Assembly: GCA_051294375.1 (NCBI GenBank)
Contig: CM119265.1
Coordinates: 1,852,280 to 1,916,279 of the forward strand
DNA: 64,000 bases
Origin: Paraspadella gotoi
Lineage: Eukaryota; Chaetognatha
Direction of reading: 5' to 3'
Within the stretch, counting starts at the first letter, position 1; each line of letters opens with the position of its first letter. The notes below the pieces were generated by a model. The model worked only from the letters and a program-made list of their open reading frames with translations. It was not told the DNA's origin and ran no database searches. The position numbers and the translations under genes are program-made. This document shows, piece by piece, positions 33,665 to 44,700 of the stretch.

Positions 33665-36600
33665 TCTCTCTCCATCTCCTCACCTTCATATCCAAACACG
33701 TAAGGGCTCCGTCGCCTCCGCATCCCAGCTTCGCCACCACGTGCCTCACCCTCGGATATTTCCCGTTGGGTCGAAACGAGGCCAAGATGCTTCGCGTGGA
33801 TTCGTCGAAGGAGAGACTCACCAAACTTCCCTCTAGCGGCAGAGGGTGAGGCCTCCAACTCTTCGTCCACCTAACGACGTCGCTGGCGACGTTGACGGAC
33901 GGTTCCGTCTCTTCGTAGAAGAAGCATTTCCCGTCGAGATGCCCGACGAGGAGGCCCTTGGCCTTGAAGGGATGTTGCGGCGCCGGCGGTACGGAATGGA
34001 GGGCGACGACGGGCGTGCGGGAGGCGCCGGATGGACCGAGCCCGGCGTAGTTCTCCGTGGGGTTGGCGTGGTCTTGAGGGCGTCGAGTGTCGTAGATATG
34101 AACGACGCCCGAATCGAGACCCACGTAAAAGACGCTCTCGTCGACGGCGTCCCAGGCGCTGGACCAGAGGGCGCGAGAGGATGAATAGGCGGCGACGGGA
34201 TTTCCGGAAGAGAGAGACGTGAGTTTGATCTGTTTGTCGAGTCCGACGCTGAGGAGTTGACTCGAGTCTTTGTTGATGGAAAGGCACTGAGAGAGAAGAG
34301 GGGGGGGGCAGGGAAGGGGCGCGTCATCTTTATTGAAATTCTAAAATGTTTGTTTTTAAAAGTAAAAGAGTAAATTTTTGCAAGAGAGATTAAAAAATGA
34401 TTGAAATTGCCTTTTGGGAGAAGAGAATAACCTTTAAGTTTAAGCTAATTTATCGATTCAAATTGTATTTAATTTATAAATGGAGGCCTTAAATCATCAA
34501 GGGCAAAATGGCTTTTTTATGTTTTGAAAGGATAATTTTTCCTATTAGTTGTACCACTTTCATCGTCATTGTACCTTAATAGTTTTCGAGTGCAGAGCGA
34601 CGAACTTTTGCCTGGAAAAGTCGCTCTGAATGAGTTGGACTCCGAATCCAGGAAAGAGCGGATTGTTCTGTTGCCTGGAGACGACGAGGCATTCGGCGCG
34701 ACGAGCAAACTCCACCAGGCGACACCCACCGTCGCCGACCGTTTGGTGACGCCAGAGAGAGTAAGTGCCGGACGAGGGGGCGTTCCCGGCGCCGGTAACG
34801 CCGATTGAAGAAACGTTGGAGCCCCCGACGGCCCCGCCGCGCAGGACGGCGTCTTCCAAAGCTCGACGGAGTCCGTCCTTTTCGGAGCGAAGTAGTTCGA
34901 GACTCACGCGAAGATCCGAGATGGTCTTCTCCGCCTCGACTCGCCTCGTCTTCTCCCGCTCCAACTGCTCCAAGGCTCGATCCCTCTCCGAAGTGTCGAT
35001 GGCCACCAACTTTTTGCAGAAGATGACCCGCACGTCTTTTGACTTGGCCGGCTCGTTACATTGTGGACACTTGCTGCCGGAGCCGCTGAGCCATTTGGTG
35101 ATGCAGGATTTGCCGAAAAGGTGACCGCATTTGAGGGAGGCGATGCGGTGCTCTCCTGAACGAATGAAGGAAAGAAAATGTTTATGTGTTTGAATTCCTT
35201 AATCTCATTTGCATATTGTAGCAGTTTAGACATTATCAAGTATTATAGAGCTTCTACCCATTTATATCATCAAAATTATATGCCTCACCAAAAAAAAAAA
35301 TTTAAAAATCGTTCTCTATGGCAACGGGAAGATTGCCTGTGATACCCGAGGCGCGGGGTATCTCACCAACAGGGGTAGGGGCTGCGGACCTTCAGTGACC
35401 GCCTCCTGTCATCGGCTCGGTCACATTTAAGCCAGAACCGGGAATTTTATTAATTTGAAAAAAAACCGGGATACCCAAGGATTGAACCCGGGACGCACGG
35501 TTGAAACCGAGATGATTTAGCCTGCTCAGCCATTGAGACGAGGCTGAGGACGGACAGCGGGGAGGTTGCTTTAAGTCGTGATACCATACCTCGTCATTTC
35601 TCACAATCATCCAACAACAACATTTAACAATCATCATCATCAAACCTGAATTGGACCAAGACTCGAAGCAAATGGTGCACACTTTTCCGTCGTCGTCGTC
35701 GTCTTCTTCTCCGTTGATCTGAATTTTGTTCGGCGTCGCGTCGTCGGCGTCGTCTTCTCGCTTTCGCTTTCGACTCGGCGACTCTTGGGCCAAAGCAACA
35801 GCAGCAGCCGCCGTCGACGCTGCAGACGCCTCGGACGCGGCGGTTAATCTGGAGGATCCGGCCGAGGAGGACGATTCGCCGCCGGAAGCGGCGTCGGCGG
35901 ATCCGCCGTCGTTGAGCGGCGTGAAGTGACGCCGCAATTGTGACAACAACTGCTCGTTGACGGAAGAGGCGTCGTCGTCGCGGTCGTCGTCGTCGTCGGT
36001 GGTGAGGGCGCTGGCGGTTGACGCCGAGGAAGACTCGTCACCGTCAAGTTGTGGGGCGCCTCTGATAATTATAATATTTATGAAATATAATAAATGCTAA
36101 CTTTTTAAACCATTGTTCTCGCGAATCAAAAGGACCCACTCACCCTGCCCTGTCGTTGTTGTTGTTATTCCTCGCTCTCCTTCGTCTCAGCGAAAATCGA
36201 GTCGCCCCCGAGAGTTGAGAGTCGTCGTCGTTGTCGTCGTCGTTGTCGTTGTCGGAAATGACGATGACTTCTTCCTCGTCGTCGCTGTTGACGCGTGACC
36301 CGTCGTCAGTCTCCGAGACGCGCGTCTCCGCCTCGCTGACGGACATGGCCGTCTCCGTGTCGCTCCCGTCGCTAGCGAAGACGTCGCGGTCGGAGTCCAA
36401 GGGCTCGTCGCGGTCAGTATCCCCAGCGTAGTTGTTGTCGGAGTCCCCTGGGTCGTGGTCGGAGTCACGGGCGTTCTCGCGGTCAGAGTCCTCGGCATCA
36501 TCGTGGTTAGAATCGTAAACGTGAGTCTCAGCGGAGTCGGAGTCGCCGATGTCGTTGTCGGAGTTGTCGCGGTCAGAGTCCCCATCGTCCTCGTGGTCGG

Positions 36601-36685
36601 AATCGTAGACGTGAGTCTCGGCGTCGGAACTGGACTCATCCTCGTTGCGCAAAGTGGAGGCGTTGGAACTCTCAGAGTCGGACAT
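33127..36685 (-). CDS. RFWD3: E3 ubiquitin ligase RFWD3 (RING plus WD40)
   Basis: Five exons with perfect phase closure: 36685-36144, 36061-35646, 35155-34575, 34286-33684 and 33414-33127, 809 residues (human 774). Residues 1-300 are acidic and Ser-rich, with ETHVYDS repeats and DSD/SDND runs. The C3HC4 RING is at about 307-352 (VCTICFESW ... CGHLFGKSCITKWL ... CPQC). It is followed by a coiled coil (about 365-410) and WD40 repeats to the end (PLFPGFGVQLI, SVGLDKQIKLTSL, FYVGLDSGVVHIYD, VFLWDGITGDRAQTIRV). Known role: ubiquitinates RPA and RAD51 at stalled forks and crosslinks; the human gene is FANCW. Intron 2 carries an inverted tRNA-derived SINE and intron 3 a family B fragment. Confidence 0.96.
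34483..34562 (+). repeat. Family B repeat fragment in RFWD3 intron 3
   Basis: Degraded 3' part of the family: ggaggccttaaatcatcaag, ggataatttttcctattagttgtaccactttcat. Confidence 0.55.
35318..35590 (-). mobile_element. tRNA-derived SINE, inverted copy in RFWD3 intron 2
   Basis: Reverse complement of the 20187-20458 element. The A box (as cctgctcagcca, minus-strand TGGCTGAGCAGG) and the B box (gattgaaccc, minus-strand GGGTTCAATC) are intact. A short 20-bp A/T insertion (ttttattaatttgaaaaaaa) interrupts the middle between two ccggga copies. Another family C core is at about 35195. Confidence 0.85.
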
Positions 36686-37253
36686 GGCGGAGGGGCGGGT
36701 CGGAACCGGTCATCGCGAGGCAGAAGAGAGAGATCCTTGGTTGTCGTTCACTGATGGAATCGCGTGGAATTTCGAGTCAAATTAGTTTTTTCTTTTAAGT
36801 TTTGATGATTGGCTGAAACGAATTAATCGAACGAGTCGCTTATAATAATTAATTTATTTAATTTATAAAGGTGAAAACGAAAACACGAAAAAAAATTATT
36901 AACAACTAAGCAGGGCGATGCCTGAAAAAATTAAATGTCACAAAAGACAAGTTGACAAAAAAATATTTATTAATTACGTTTTTTGTAAACCGTCATCGCA
37001 GAGGAATCAAGACTGTAGAATCGAAATCGAGTGATGTAATAAATATTAAAAGTAACTTTGTAAAAAAACAACCCAAAAAAAATATGGGAAAAAAAATCGA
37101 ATGTACTGGAATAACCCTTTCCGGGGTTTTAAGTGTTCCAAGCAAAAAATAAAATAATATTAATAATAATAACTTTGTCTAATGAGTAATGAGATGAATT
37201 GACTCAAAGTCTCAATTGGCTTCACACTACAAATCTCCCCCCCCCTTTCTTCG
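36686..37253. other. Spacer between zinc-finger gene B and RFWD3
   Basis: 568 bp, AT-rich, with no gene seen. It would hold the RFWD3 promoter and the 3' UTR of zinc-finger gene B. Confidence 0.6.
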
Positions 37254-40200
37254 TCAAATGAGCGCAATCTTCGCGGGTCGAATGTCGGAGACGAAGACTC
37301 GACAACCTCGTCCGTGAAGCTCCAGTTCGAAGAGTTCGTCGAAACGAGATCCGCAGCCGCAGACGAAAGAATCGGGGACGTAGGAGCGGACAGCGTCCAG
37401 GGGCGGCTCCGACGCGTTCGATGCTGCCGCCGCCGCGGCGGACGACGACTCGAAAATTCCCCGACGACTTATTCTCCCCAGTTTTTTATCATCCCGAATA
37501 TCCTTGACCTCGTTGCCCTCAAAGGCAGCAGATAGCCCGCAGGGAACGGGATAAGTGACGCCTTCCCTGTATCTCCTCGCGAGGCTGGCGAAGGAGAGAG
37601 AAGCCGTGGTGGAAATCGGGTGAGGAAGAACCGCGTCCGCTTCCTTCGCCTCCAGACAATCGCGGGCGGACGCCAGCAGCTGCGCCACCGACGAAGCATT
37701 GGCCGGAGTCAGCGGCGCCAGCGTCGGGGTCAGCGGCGCCAACGTGGGATCGGGAAAGACGGCGATAGGCGGCGGAGGAAGCGTCGGTGGCGGCGGATCG
37801 TTGGGAGGTGGAGGTGGGGGGGTGGAATCTCGATGTCGATGGCGACGACGACGACGACGATTAGAAATATAAGGAAGATTGGAAGGAAGGAGGGAAGAAG
37901 CTAGAAGGGGAAAAGACCATGACTTACAATTTAATGAATCGACAAAATCTTTTATCTACTTTGTTTGTTTTTTTGTTTGTTTAATTCTCCCTACCTTCGG
38001 CTTCGCTAGAATGATTGGTGACGAGATGAACGGCGTTGTTGGCGACGGCGGCGCATAAGAGTTGGGCGGTGCTTCGGTGCGCAGTTTCGTCGGGGAGAAG
38101 ATTCGACGATTTTGCCTTAAAAAACATTTATAAACATATATGTATATAATAAAAAATGGTTCGTATCACTTCTCGTCAAAATAATATTCAATGCTATGTT
38201 ATCTTGAAAGAGGGAGAGAGGCCTCCACCCAGCGAAGTCGAGATATTTTATTTATTAAATATATGCATAATTTTTTACTTTTTGTTTGTACCAATTCAAT
38301 AAATAAACAGGACGGGGGAAGAATGAAAAAGGTGAGACGACGCGCACATTAACTCACCTTTTTCTTCTTCCTCTTTTTCCTCCCGAAGAGAGCATCCTCG
38401 TCCAACACCACGCAATCGTCGAGACCCGGATGTCGAGACCTCTGATGATCGGCGAGGTGCGCCTCTGTCTCGAACAGCTCGTCGCAGACTGTGCAGAGGA
38501 AGCGGCGCTCGAAGGCGGAGGCGACCTCGGCGGCGGGGATCGAGTGTTTCGTCACAAGGTGATACTCGATGAGGTTGCGGTGACCGTAGCGCTGTGAAGA
38601 TAAGGGGGGGGGTAAAGATGAAGATTTATACAAACCAAAAAGAAAACGGACCTTACCTAATTCAAATTCCTTCCACACCCACTAACCTGCCCGCAGCGAC
38701 GGCATTGATAGAGAGCCAATTTGCTCGACAGGGCCCATTTGTCTTCGCTCTCTGGATCCGCGGCGTCATTAGCGCCGGTCGTTTTAGCAGCGGCGTCAAT
38801 CGAGGTGACATTCACTGCGGAAGAGTTTTTAGACGTTGCCTCTTTCGCAACGTAATCAATCGATGCGGCGCCCTTTGCGGCGTCTTCGATCGACGCCGCG
38901 TCTTTCAACGCGGCATCGTCAGTACCGGCGTCTTTTCGCTCGGTACAAACGCCGGCGACGAATTGGCGAGGAAAAACTTCGGGATAAGGATCCTGCGCAA
39001 TAAAACACAATCGCCTTCGCTTATCGAACATTTCTAAGAAAAGCTCCAATTTACCACGAGTTCTTCCCGCCGCGGAGTCGATTCGCCGCTGTCGACGTCG
39101 TTCACTCCGACGGTCGAGTCTTTCCAGAGATCCTCCGATCCGGAAGCCGGGCGTGGAGACGACCCGCTCGACGATCCGGCCGAGGATTTAACCGATTCCC
39201 GGCCGGCTTCTCCGCCGGAACTCTGGCGACGAAACTTTTCCGGTGCGAAGATCTTCGCGCCGAGATCCTTCATGCCGATTGTGGGCGCGTCAGGTATAGG
39301 AAGAGGAGTCTGACGCGAAAATGTTAAAGTGTAGTCTAATAAAATACACATTGGAAAAGTAGTATACCTTACATCGTTCACATTTCACAAAGCGAACCTG
39401 GTCAACAGACTTTTTCTTCCTAGATGATTTAACGACGGCGACATTCGAGAGAGACTTTTGTTTTTCCATTGGCGAGATTGCTCTCCCCCAAACCTCCGCG
39501 GCGACGCATCTACCCGATTTCTCTTCTACGTCTTCCGGCGCGCCATCCGCTAATAGGCTCTGACTTTCCGGCGTATCGGCGGGCGGCGTTTCGACCGGAA
39601 GGAATCCGCTGGGTCGACGGACTTTTATCCGTACGATTTGGCCGCCGGAAGATCGAGCTCTGTGCCTTCAGAAAAGCGATTTGAAGCAAGGATGAAGAGG
39701 AATTGTAATAATACTGCGGCGAGACAAACCTTGAAGGATTTGCTTCTATCTCTTCTTCGGTCAACGGGCGCACGGAGGCGACTTCCGGTCCGTTGGGGGT
39801 CTTGAAGGAGATGCGACTCTTGTGAATCATGTAATAGTGATCCCTGAAAAAAAAANNNNNNNNNNGAATCATGTAATAGTGATCCCTGAAAAAAAAGAAA
39901 AAAAAGACTTAATCGAGTAAAAAGAAAAAAAAACCTAATAAGGAAGACCTAATTCCTAACCTGATGTGCCCGTCGGACGTGCAGACTTTCGGGCAGAGCG
40001 TGCACCGGAACTCGACCTTCTCGTGCACGCTCATTAGATGTCGCACGAGGTCGCATCGGGCGAAGTAGCATTTGCCGCAAATCTCGCACTTGTGGTTGCG
40101 GAGGTAGCGGTGGACCAAATCAACGTGGTTCTGGGGATTTAAAAGTTTAGGTAAAGGACAATATTTAGTACATATGTAAATATGTAGTACATATTATGTA

Positions 40201-40879
40201 CATTATTTAATTTATTATTATATACATTATTACCATATTATTTTATTAATATCATTTATGCTGAAACACACATTACACAATCAGCACCTGAACAGAGGCG
40301 TATCTCTTGGCGCAGATGCAACACACTCTGGAATTCCACCGTTCCGGATGGTGCGCCTTGACGTGCGAGACGAGGGCGCCGTAAGTCAACGATTCGGCGC
40401 CGCAAACGAAGCAGATGTTGGCGTCGGCGGGACGAGGGCGTCCGTCCGTGTAACGGCCCATTTGACGGGCGATGCCATGAAGTTCGAGGGACGAGGCTGG
40501 TTTGGGGGAGGGGTGTTAGAAACATAGTAGGAACACCGAAAGCTTTCAAACAATATTCTTTCACACTTCATTTTATTAACACCCAGTGTAAAATTAAACA
40601 TTAAGCATTTAGCTTAAAAAACTAACCTTCGTCTCCTGTTGGAAATATCCGCCGTCTCGGCGTCTCGGCTCCGGACGATTCCTTATCGTCGCCGACGTGG
40701 CGACGTTTGACGCCGGAGCGCCGCTTATGAGGCGAAGACGATGGCGCCGCGGACGCCGTCGTCTTTGGAGTCGATTCGGTCGTCGGATTCCCGATGGCTG
40801 TCGTCGTCGTCGATATTGATGGCGCAACGATTCCCATATTTTCTTGATCATTGATGATTATTGTTTCTTCCGTCGCCAT
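37254..40879 (-). CDS. C2H2 zinc-finger protein B, paralogue of gene A
   Basis: Ten exons with consistent phases: 40879-40627, 40496-40288, 40130-39961, 39843-39730, 39665-39398, 39309-39055, 38992-38687, 38591-38358, 38115-37995 and 37900-37254, 858 residues from MATEETIII. Finger order matches gene A: CFVCGAE, CCICAKRY, CEICGKCY (FARCDLVRH), CTLCPKVC, then CRRCGQRYGHRNL and CTVCDELF near the end, plus a CGCGSRFDELF ... H..GC remnant in the last exon. Both genes share TDG..RP, HVDLVH and LRN.KC. The 5' end is uncertain: an ATG at 41124 followed by GTGAGT could be a 4-codon upstream exon spliced to about 41024. The gap at 39856-39865 lies in intron 3 and duplicates the exon 4 acceptor. Probably nuclear; no orthologue recognised. 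Confidence 0.85.
38190..38310 (+). repeat. Family B repeat fragment in zinc-finger gene B intron 8
   Basis: Contains atgttatcttgaaagagggagagaggcc, ttatttattaaat and ttgtttgtaccaattca, the same order as the longer copies, but divergent. Confidence 0.5.
39856..39865. other. Assembly gap (10 N) with duplicated flanks
   Basis: The 29-base run beginning gaatcatgtaatagtgatcc occurs on both sides of the gap (39825 and 39866). A contig overlap was probably not merged, so the gap may be a false duplication rather than missing sequence. Confidence 0.95.
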
Positions 40880-41701
40880 TTTTTCGCCGATTCCGACTTT
40901 GGATCGACAATATTCAGCCGGTCGTTTAATCACGGGAACGACGAAGTCGTTTTCGTCTTCGTCATTGTCTCGTTCGACGCCGACGTCTTCGTTTCCGCGA
41001 ATTCGTTTGTCGGAGGCGAAGATCTTTCCTCGGACTGTGAAGATTGAACAAACGTACGAAAATCAACCGACGAACGACGAATATTACATGAGATCGCGTA
41101 TGATAAACTCACCCGAGACGCCATTTCGCTTTTTAGGGGGAATCTAAATCTAAATCTAAATCTACGATTTGAAGTCGAATCGAGATTTTACGCCATATTC
41201 GTCGACGTCATCGCGATAATAGTGTTACGTTGTTATGGCAACGAAAGATGTCAAGGGCCCCAAGACCCGAGCGAGATTTACAATGTTCGTAGCTCTTCTA
41301 CTGTTTTTTTTTTAATTAATACTGCATTTTTGTTGGTAACTTTCACAACGAAAAATTTCCGAAGTTGGATCGAGTCCAAAGATAAGTTTGTTTTAAAACA
41401 CCTTTCAATCTTCGTTTTCCTTAATCAACTGTTTATTCCAACTTGGAAAAAAAAAAGGAACAACTTTTAAAAAATAAGGAGGATTTTAATGAAGTCCATT
41501 AATGCTTTAACATTAAACAATTAACTCCATACCTAACAATCAAAAACATTGTCAACTCGCAACTTGTTTTAACAATTTTTTTAAAAGAAAACAACAACTC
41601 GTAAAACCGTATGCATTGAGTGACGCAAAAACTATAAACCAAAACACGTAAGTTACTCTCAACTGTTTTAGTCTCAAGTCCTCCAAGTTCCACACTCAAG
41701 G
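40880..41701. other. Spacer between THADA and zinc-finger gene B
   Basis: Contains the possible non-coding or tiny first exon of gene B (ATG GCG TCT CGG followed by GTGAGT at 41112). A short (aatcta)4 hexamer array is at about 41139-41163. Nothing else is recognised; the left-hand 150 bp before the 41702 stop is the THADA 3' flank. Confidence 0.55.
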
Positions 41702-44700
41702 TCAAAAACAAACGATTTTCTCGAATCCCTCCATTCTCAAAGAGTTCAACTCTTTCTCGTTCCAAACTTTAGGATTTCGGAAAAAATCGACGGGAAACTT
41801 TTTCGAGGTTGGCGTTGTCGTCGATCCTTTGAATTTTCTTAACGACCTCAAAGTAGTCCTGACATCGACGACGCTTAGACAACGAGGAAAATCAACGGAG
41901 AACGTTTCTTCTTCCTCATCATCCCCATCGCTCAAGCCCTTAACGAGTCCAGCCTCCTGCATCTTCCCCCACAAACGCCGCATCGCATCGAGAATCCTCA
42001 TCATCTCGAAGCGCTCTTCGGCGAAGGGGTTGGCGTCGCCTTTGTCGAAAAGTTGCTCGGCGCCAGAGAATTGCTCGTCGTCTTGGTCGAAACCGTTAAC
42101 GGCGTCGTCGTCGACGACGAAAGTCTTCAACGGCGACAGCAACAACTCCTTCAACGTCTCGAAGCAATCCCAGTAGAGATTCTCGTCGATGTTGTCGACC
42201 ATCGAAGAGAGAAAATCTTCGTCTTTTGTGGAGGCGAATCTGATGGTCGATCTGATGACTGCTTCGTCGCATTGACTCAAAAAATGAAGCAGAAGCCAAA
42301 CTCGGATTTTAAGACGAGAAAATCTCAAAGGATCTAAGAGGATCACTTTGGAAAGTCTCGTCAAACTTTCCGCAACTGTTAATCTCAAGGCGCCGCTCTC
42401 TTCCGGATTCGCGTTGTTTTCCAAGACCCGCAAATAACGTTCCAACGGATCGTCCACTCGGGTCAGTTGGCTCAGTTGGCAAAGCCTTTCCGCCAAGACT
42501 CCTCCGATTTCGACGGCACGCCGCAAAACCTTATCGAAGGAAGTCGTTTCGCAAAGACGCAACGTTTTCTCCAACATCGTCTTCGTTTCGATTTCCGAGA
42601 AATGAAGACTCGATCTCCTCAACTTCGTCGTCGCCAAATGAATCATGGAGGCGAGCGAATCGCAGTCGCCTTTAAATCCTTCGAGCGAATCGAAGACGAC
42701 GCCGAAAACTCGTCCGTCGACGTCGTCTTCCAAAGGAACGTCCTTCAAGGATTCCGCGCAGACGAATCGAATCTCGGCGCTACGGTTTTGCTTTAGGCAC
42801 AAATCGATCAACTCGGTCGTCGCGAGTCGAGGATTCAGAGCGAGGAATTTCATGGAGAGTCCGACGGCTGATCGAGAAGCGAAGGTGAAGCCGGGAATGT
42901 GTTTTAGAGAATGAAATCGATCCAGATAAAATTTGACGAATTCGTTCACGAATTTAAAGTTTATTTTAGCGTCGACTCCATCTCTATCAGCGTCGAGAGA
43001 TAGAAAGACAGCGTCCCAGAAAGAAGATTGCAAAATCAAATTCTTTTTAAATTTTTCCGTCTCGACGAAGCGAAATATTTCTCCGAATTTCCCCGAGAGA
43101 AGGTCGTAATTTTGCTCCTGACCAGCGACGAATTTAATGACCAGCAAAAGGCCGTGAGTTTTGTTGGCGCCGATTCGTTCGTCTTGCAATTCCGCAACGA
43201 TCTCGTCCATCAGGTGAGAATCGACGAGCGGCACCAAAGCCTTGGCCGCGCAGATTCTCGTCTTCATGATCGGCGACGACAACGACGTCATAATTAGCGG
43301 CAGGAATCGATCGAGACTCGAAACGCCGCCGAGTTCCTCCTGCGGCGACGGCAACAGCCGCGCCAGAACGATCAGAGCAGGAAAGAGGCGCGGGTTGAGC
43401 GCCAGCGGCCGATCCGCGGCTTCCGTTAGAATCTCCATCAAAAAATCTTTCATCGGACGAAATCTGGCGAAAAACTCGAAGGCATTCATGCAGTTCTTCT
43501 TGGGCGGAAGAGCGTCGTCGTCCTCGTCATCGTGCGAGCGGGCGTAGACGCCGAAGGTTCGCTGCATGAGGGCGCTAAAGAGGAGCGTCGAGGAATTCCT
43601 CACCATCCAATTGCTGGCGGCGAATCCGCGAATGGAAGCGACGAAGCAGTCGGCGACGCTGGAGAGGACGGCGTCGCCGAATCTCGCGTCCTTGACGATC
43701 ATCCTCAACACGTTCATCGCGTGGACGGAGACGGACTCCAACTTCTCCGCCCGACGCATCAAAGTCTTCAGCGTCTGTTCGAAGATGAAGAGACCCTTTT
43801 TGGTTCGCGGATCCGACGCCGAGAGAAGAGCGACGACGCAGTAGGGCAATCCCGCGCTGCGCCGTGTGTTGGTAACGACGTCGGCGTGCTCCGCGGCGCG
43901 TAGCAGATCTTCGAGCCACTTGGCCGGCAGATCCGAGTTGAGCCGCGAGTCGGAACTCCACAACACTTTGGCGACTTTGATGAAACCCTCGTAGCCGACC
44001 TCAAAAGCGCCGCGGTGTTTGCTTTCCAACATTTGACGGAGAAAATCTTCGCCGATTTGACCGAAGATTTCCGGTCGCAACAAAAGTGCTCCGTTATCCT
44101 TGGCGCCGCTGAGCCTCTCCGCCACGAAACCCAAATGAAGAGAGACTTCCTTCATCGTTCGCCAACTGCAGAGCAGAAGCATTTGAGATGTGACGGTGGA
44201 CGAGCCGTTCCGCTCCACGTCGGGCATGAAGCCTTCGGGAGAAGACGACGAAACTATTGGGCCGACGACGGCGGCGGCTCTGAAGCAGATCGTCAACAAA
44301 CGGTCGATGATCTGTATCGATTCTCCGTCGAACTCGATGGAATCTCTGCCGTTCCAAAGCAGGAGACGAAGACAGAGGAAAGTGCCATACATGGGTCCCC
44401 GCTCCGCCGCCTCCAACAAATTCGACTCGGCCATCTCGACCTGCGATTCCAAACGCTTGAGCAAATCGCGCAAAACGGAGAATCGCGGTTTTGTATCCAC
44501 GACGCTGAGCAAACGGATGAGATAAGAAGCGGAGAGACTTTCCTGCGGTTTCGTCGAAACGAGTTTTTCGTGACCGACCGACCACAACTCTTCTCTCGCT
44601 TCTCTGGGCAACCAAGTCTCTCGCCTGGATTCTTCTCTCCATAAGGCGTCGATCTTCGTCAAAATTTCCATCGCCAGTTCCATGTTGTCTTCGTAGGAAT

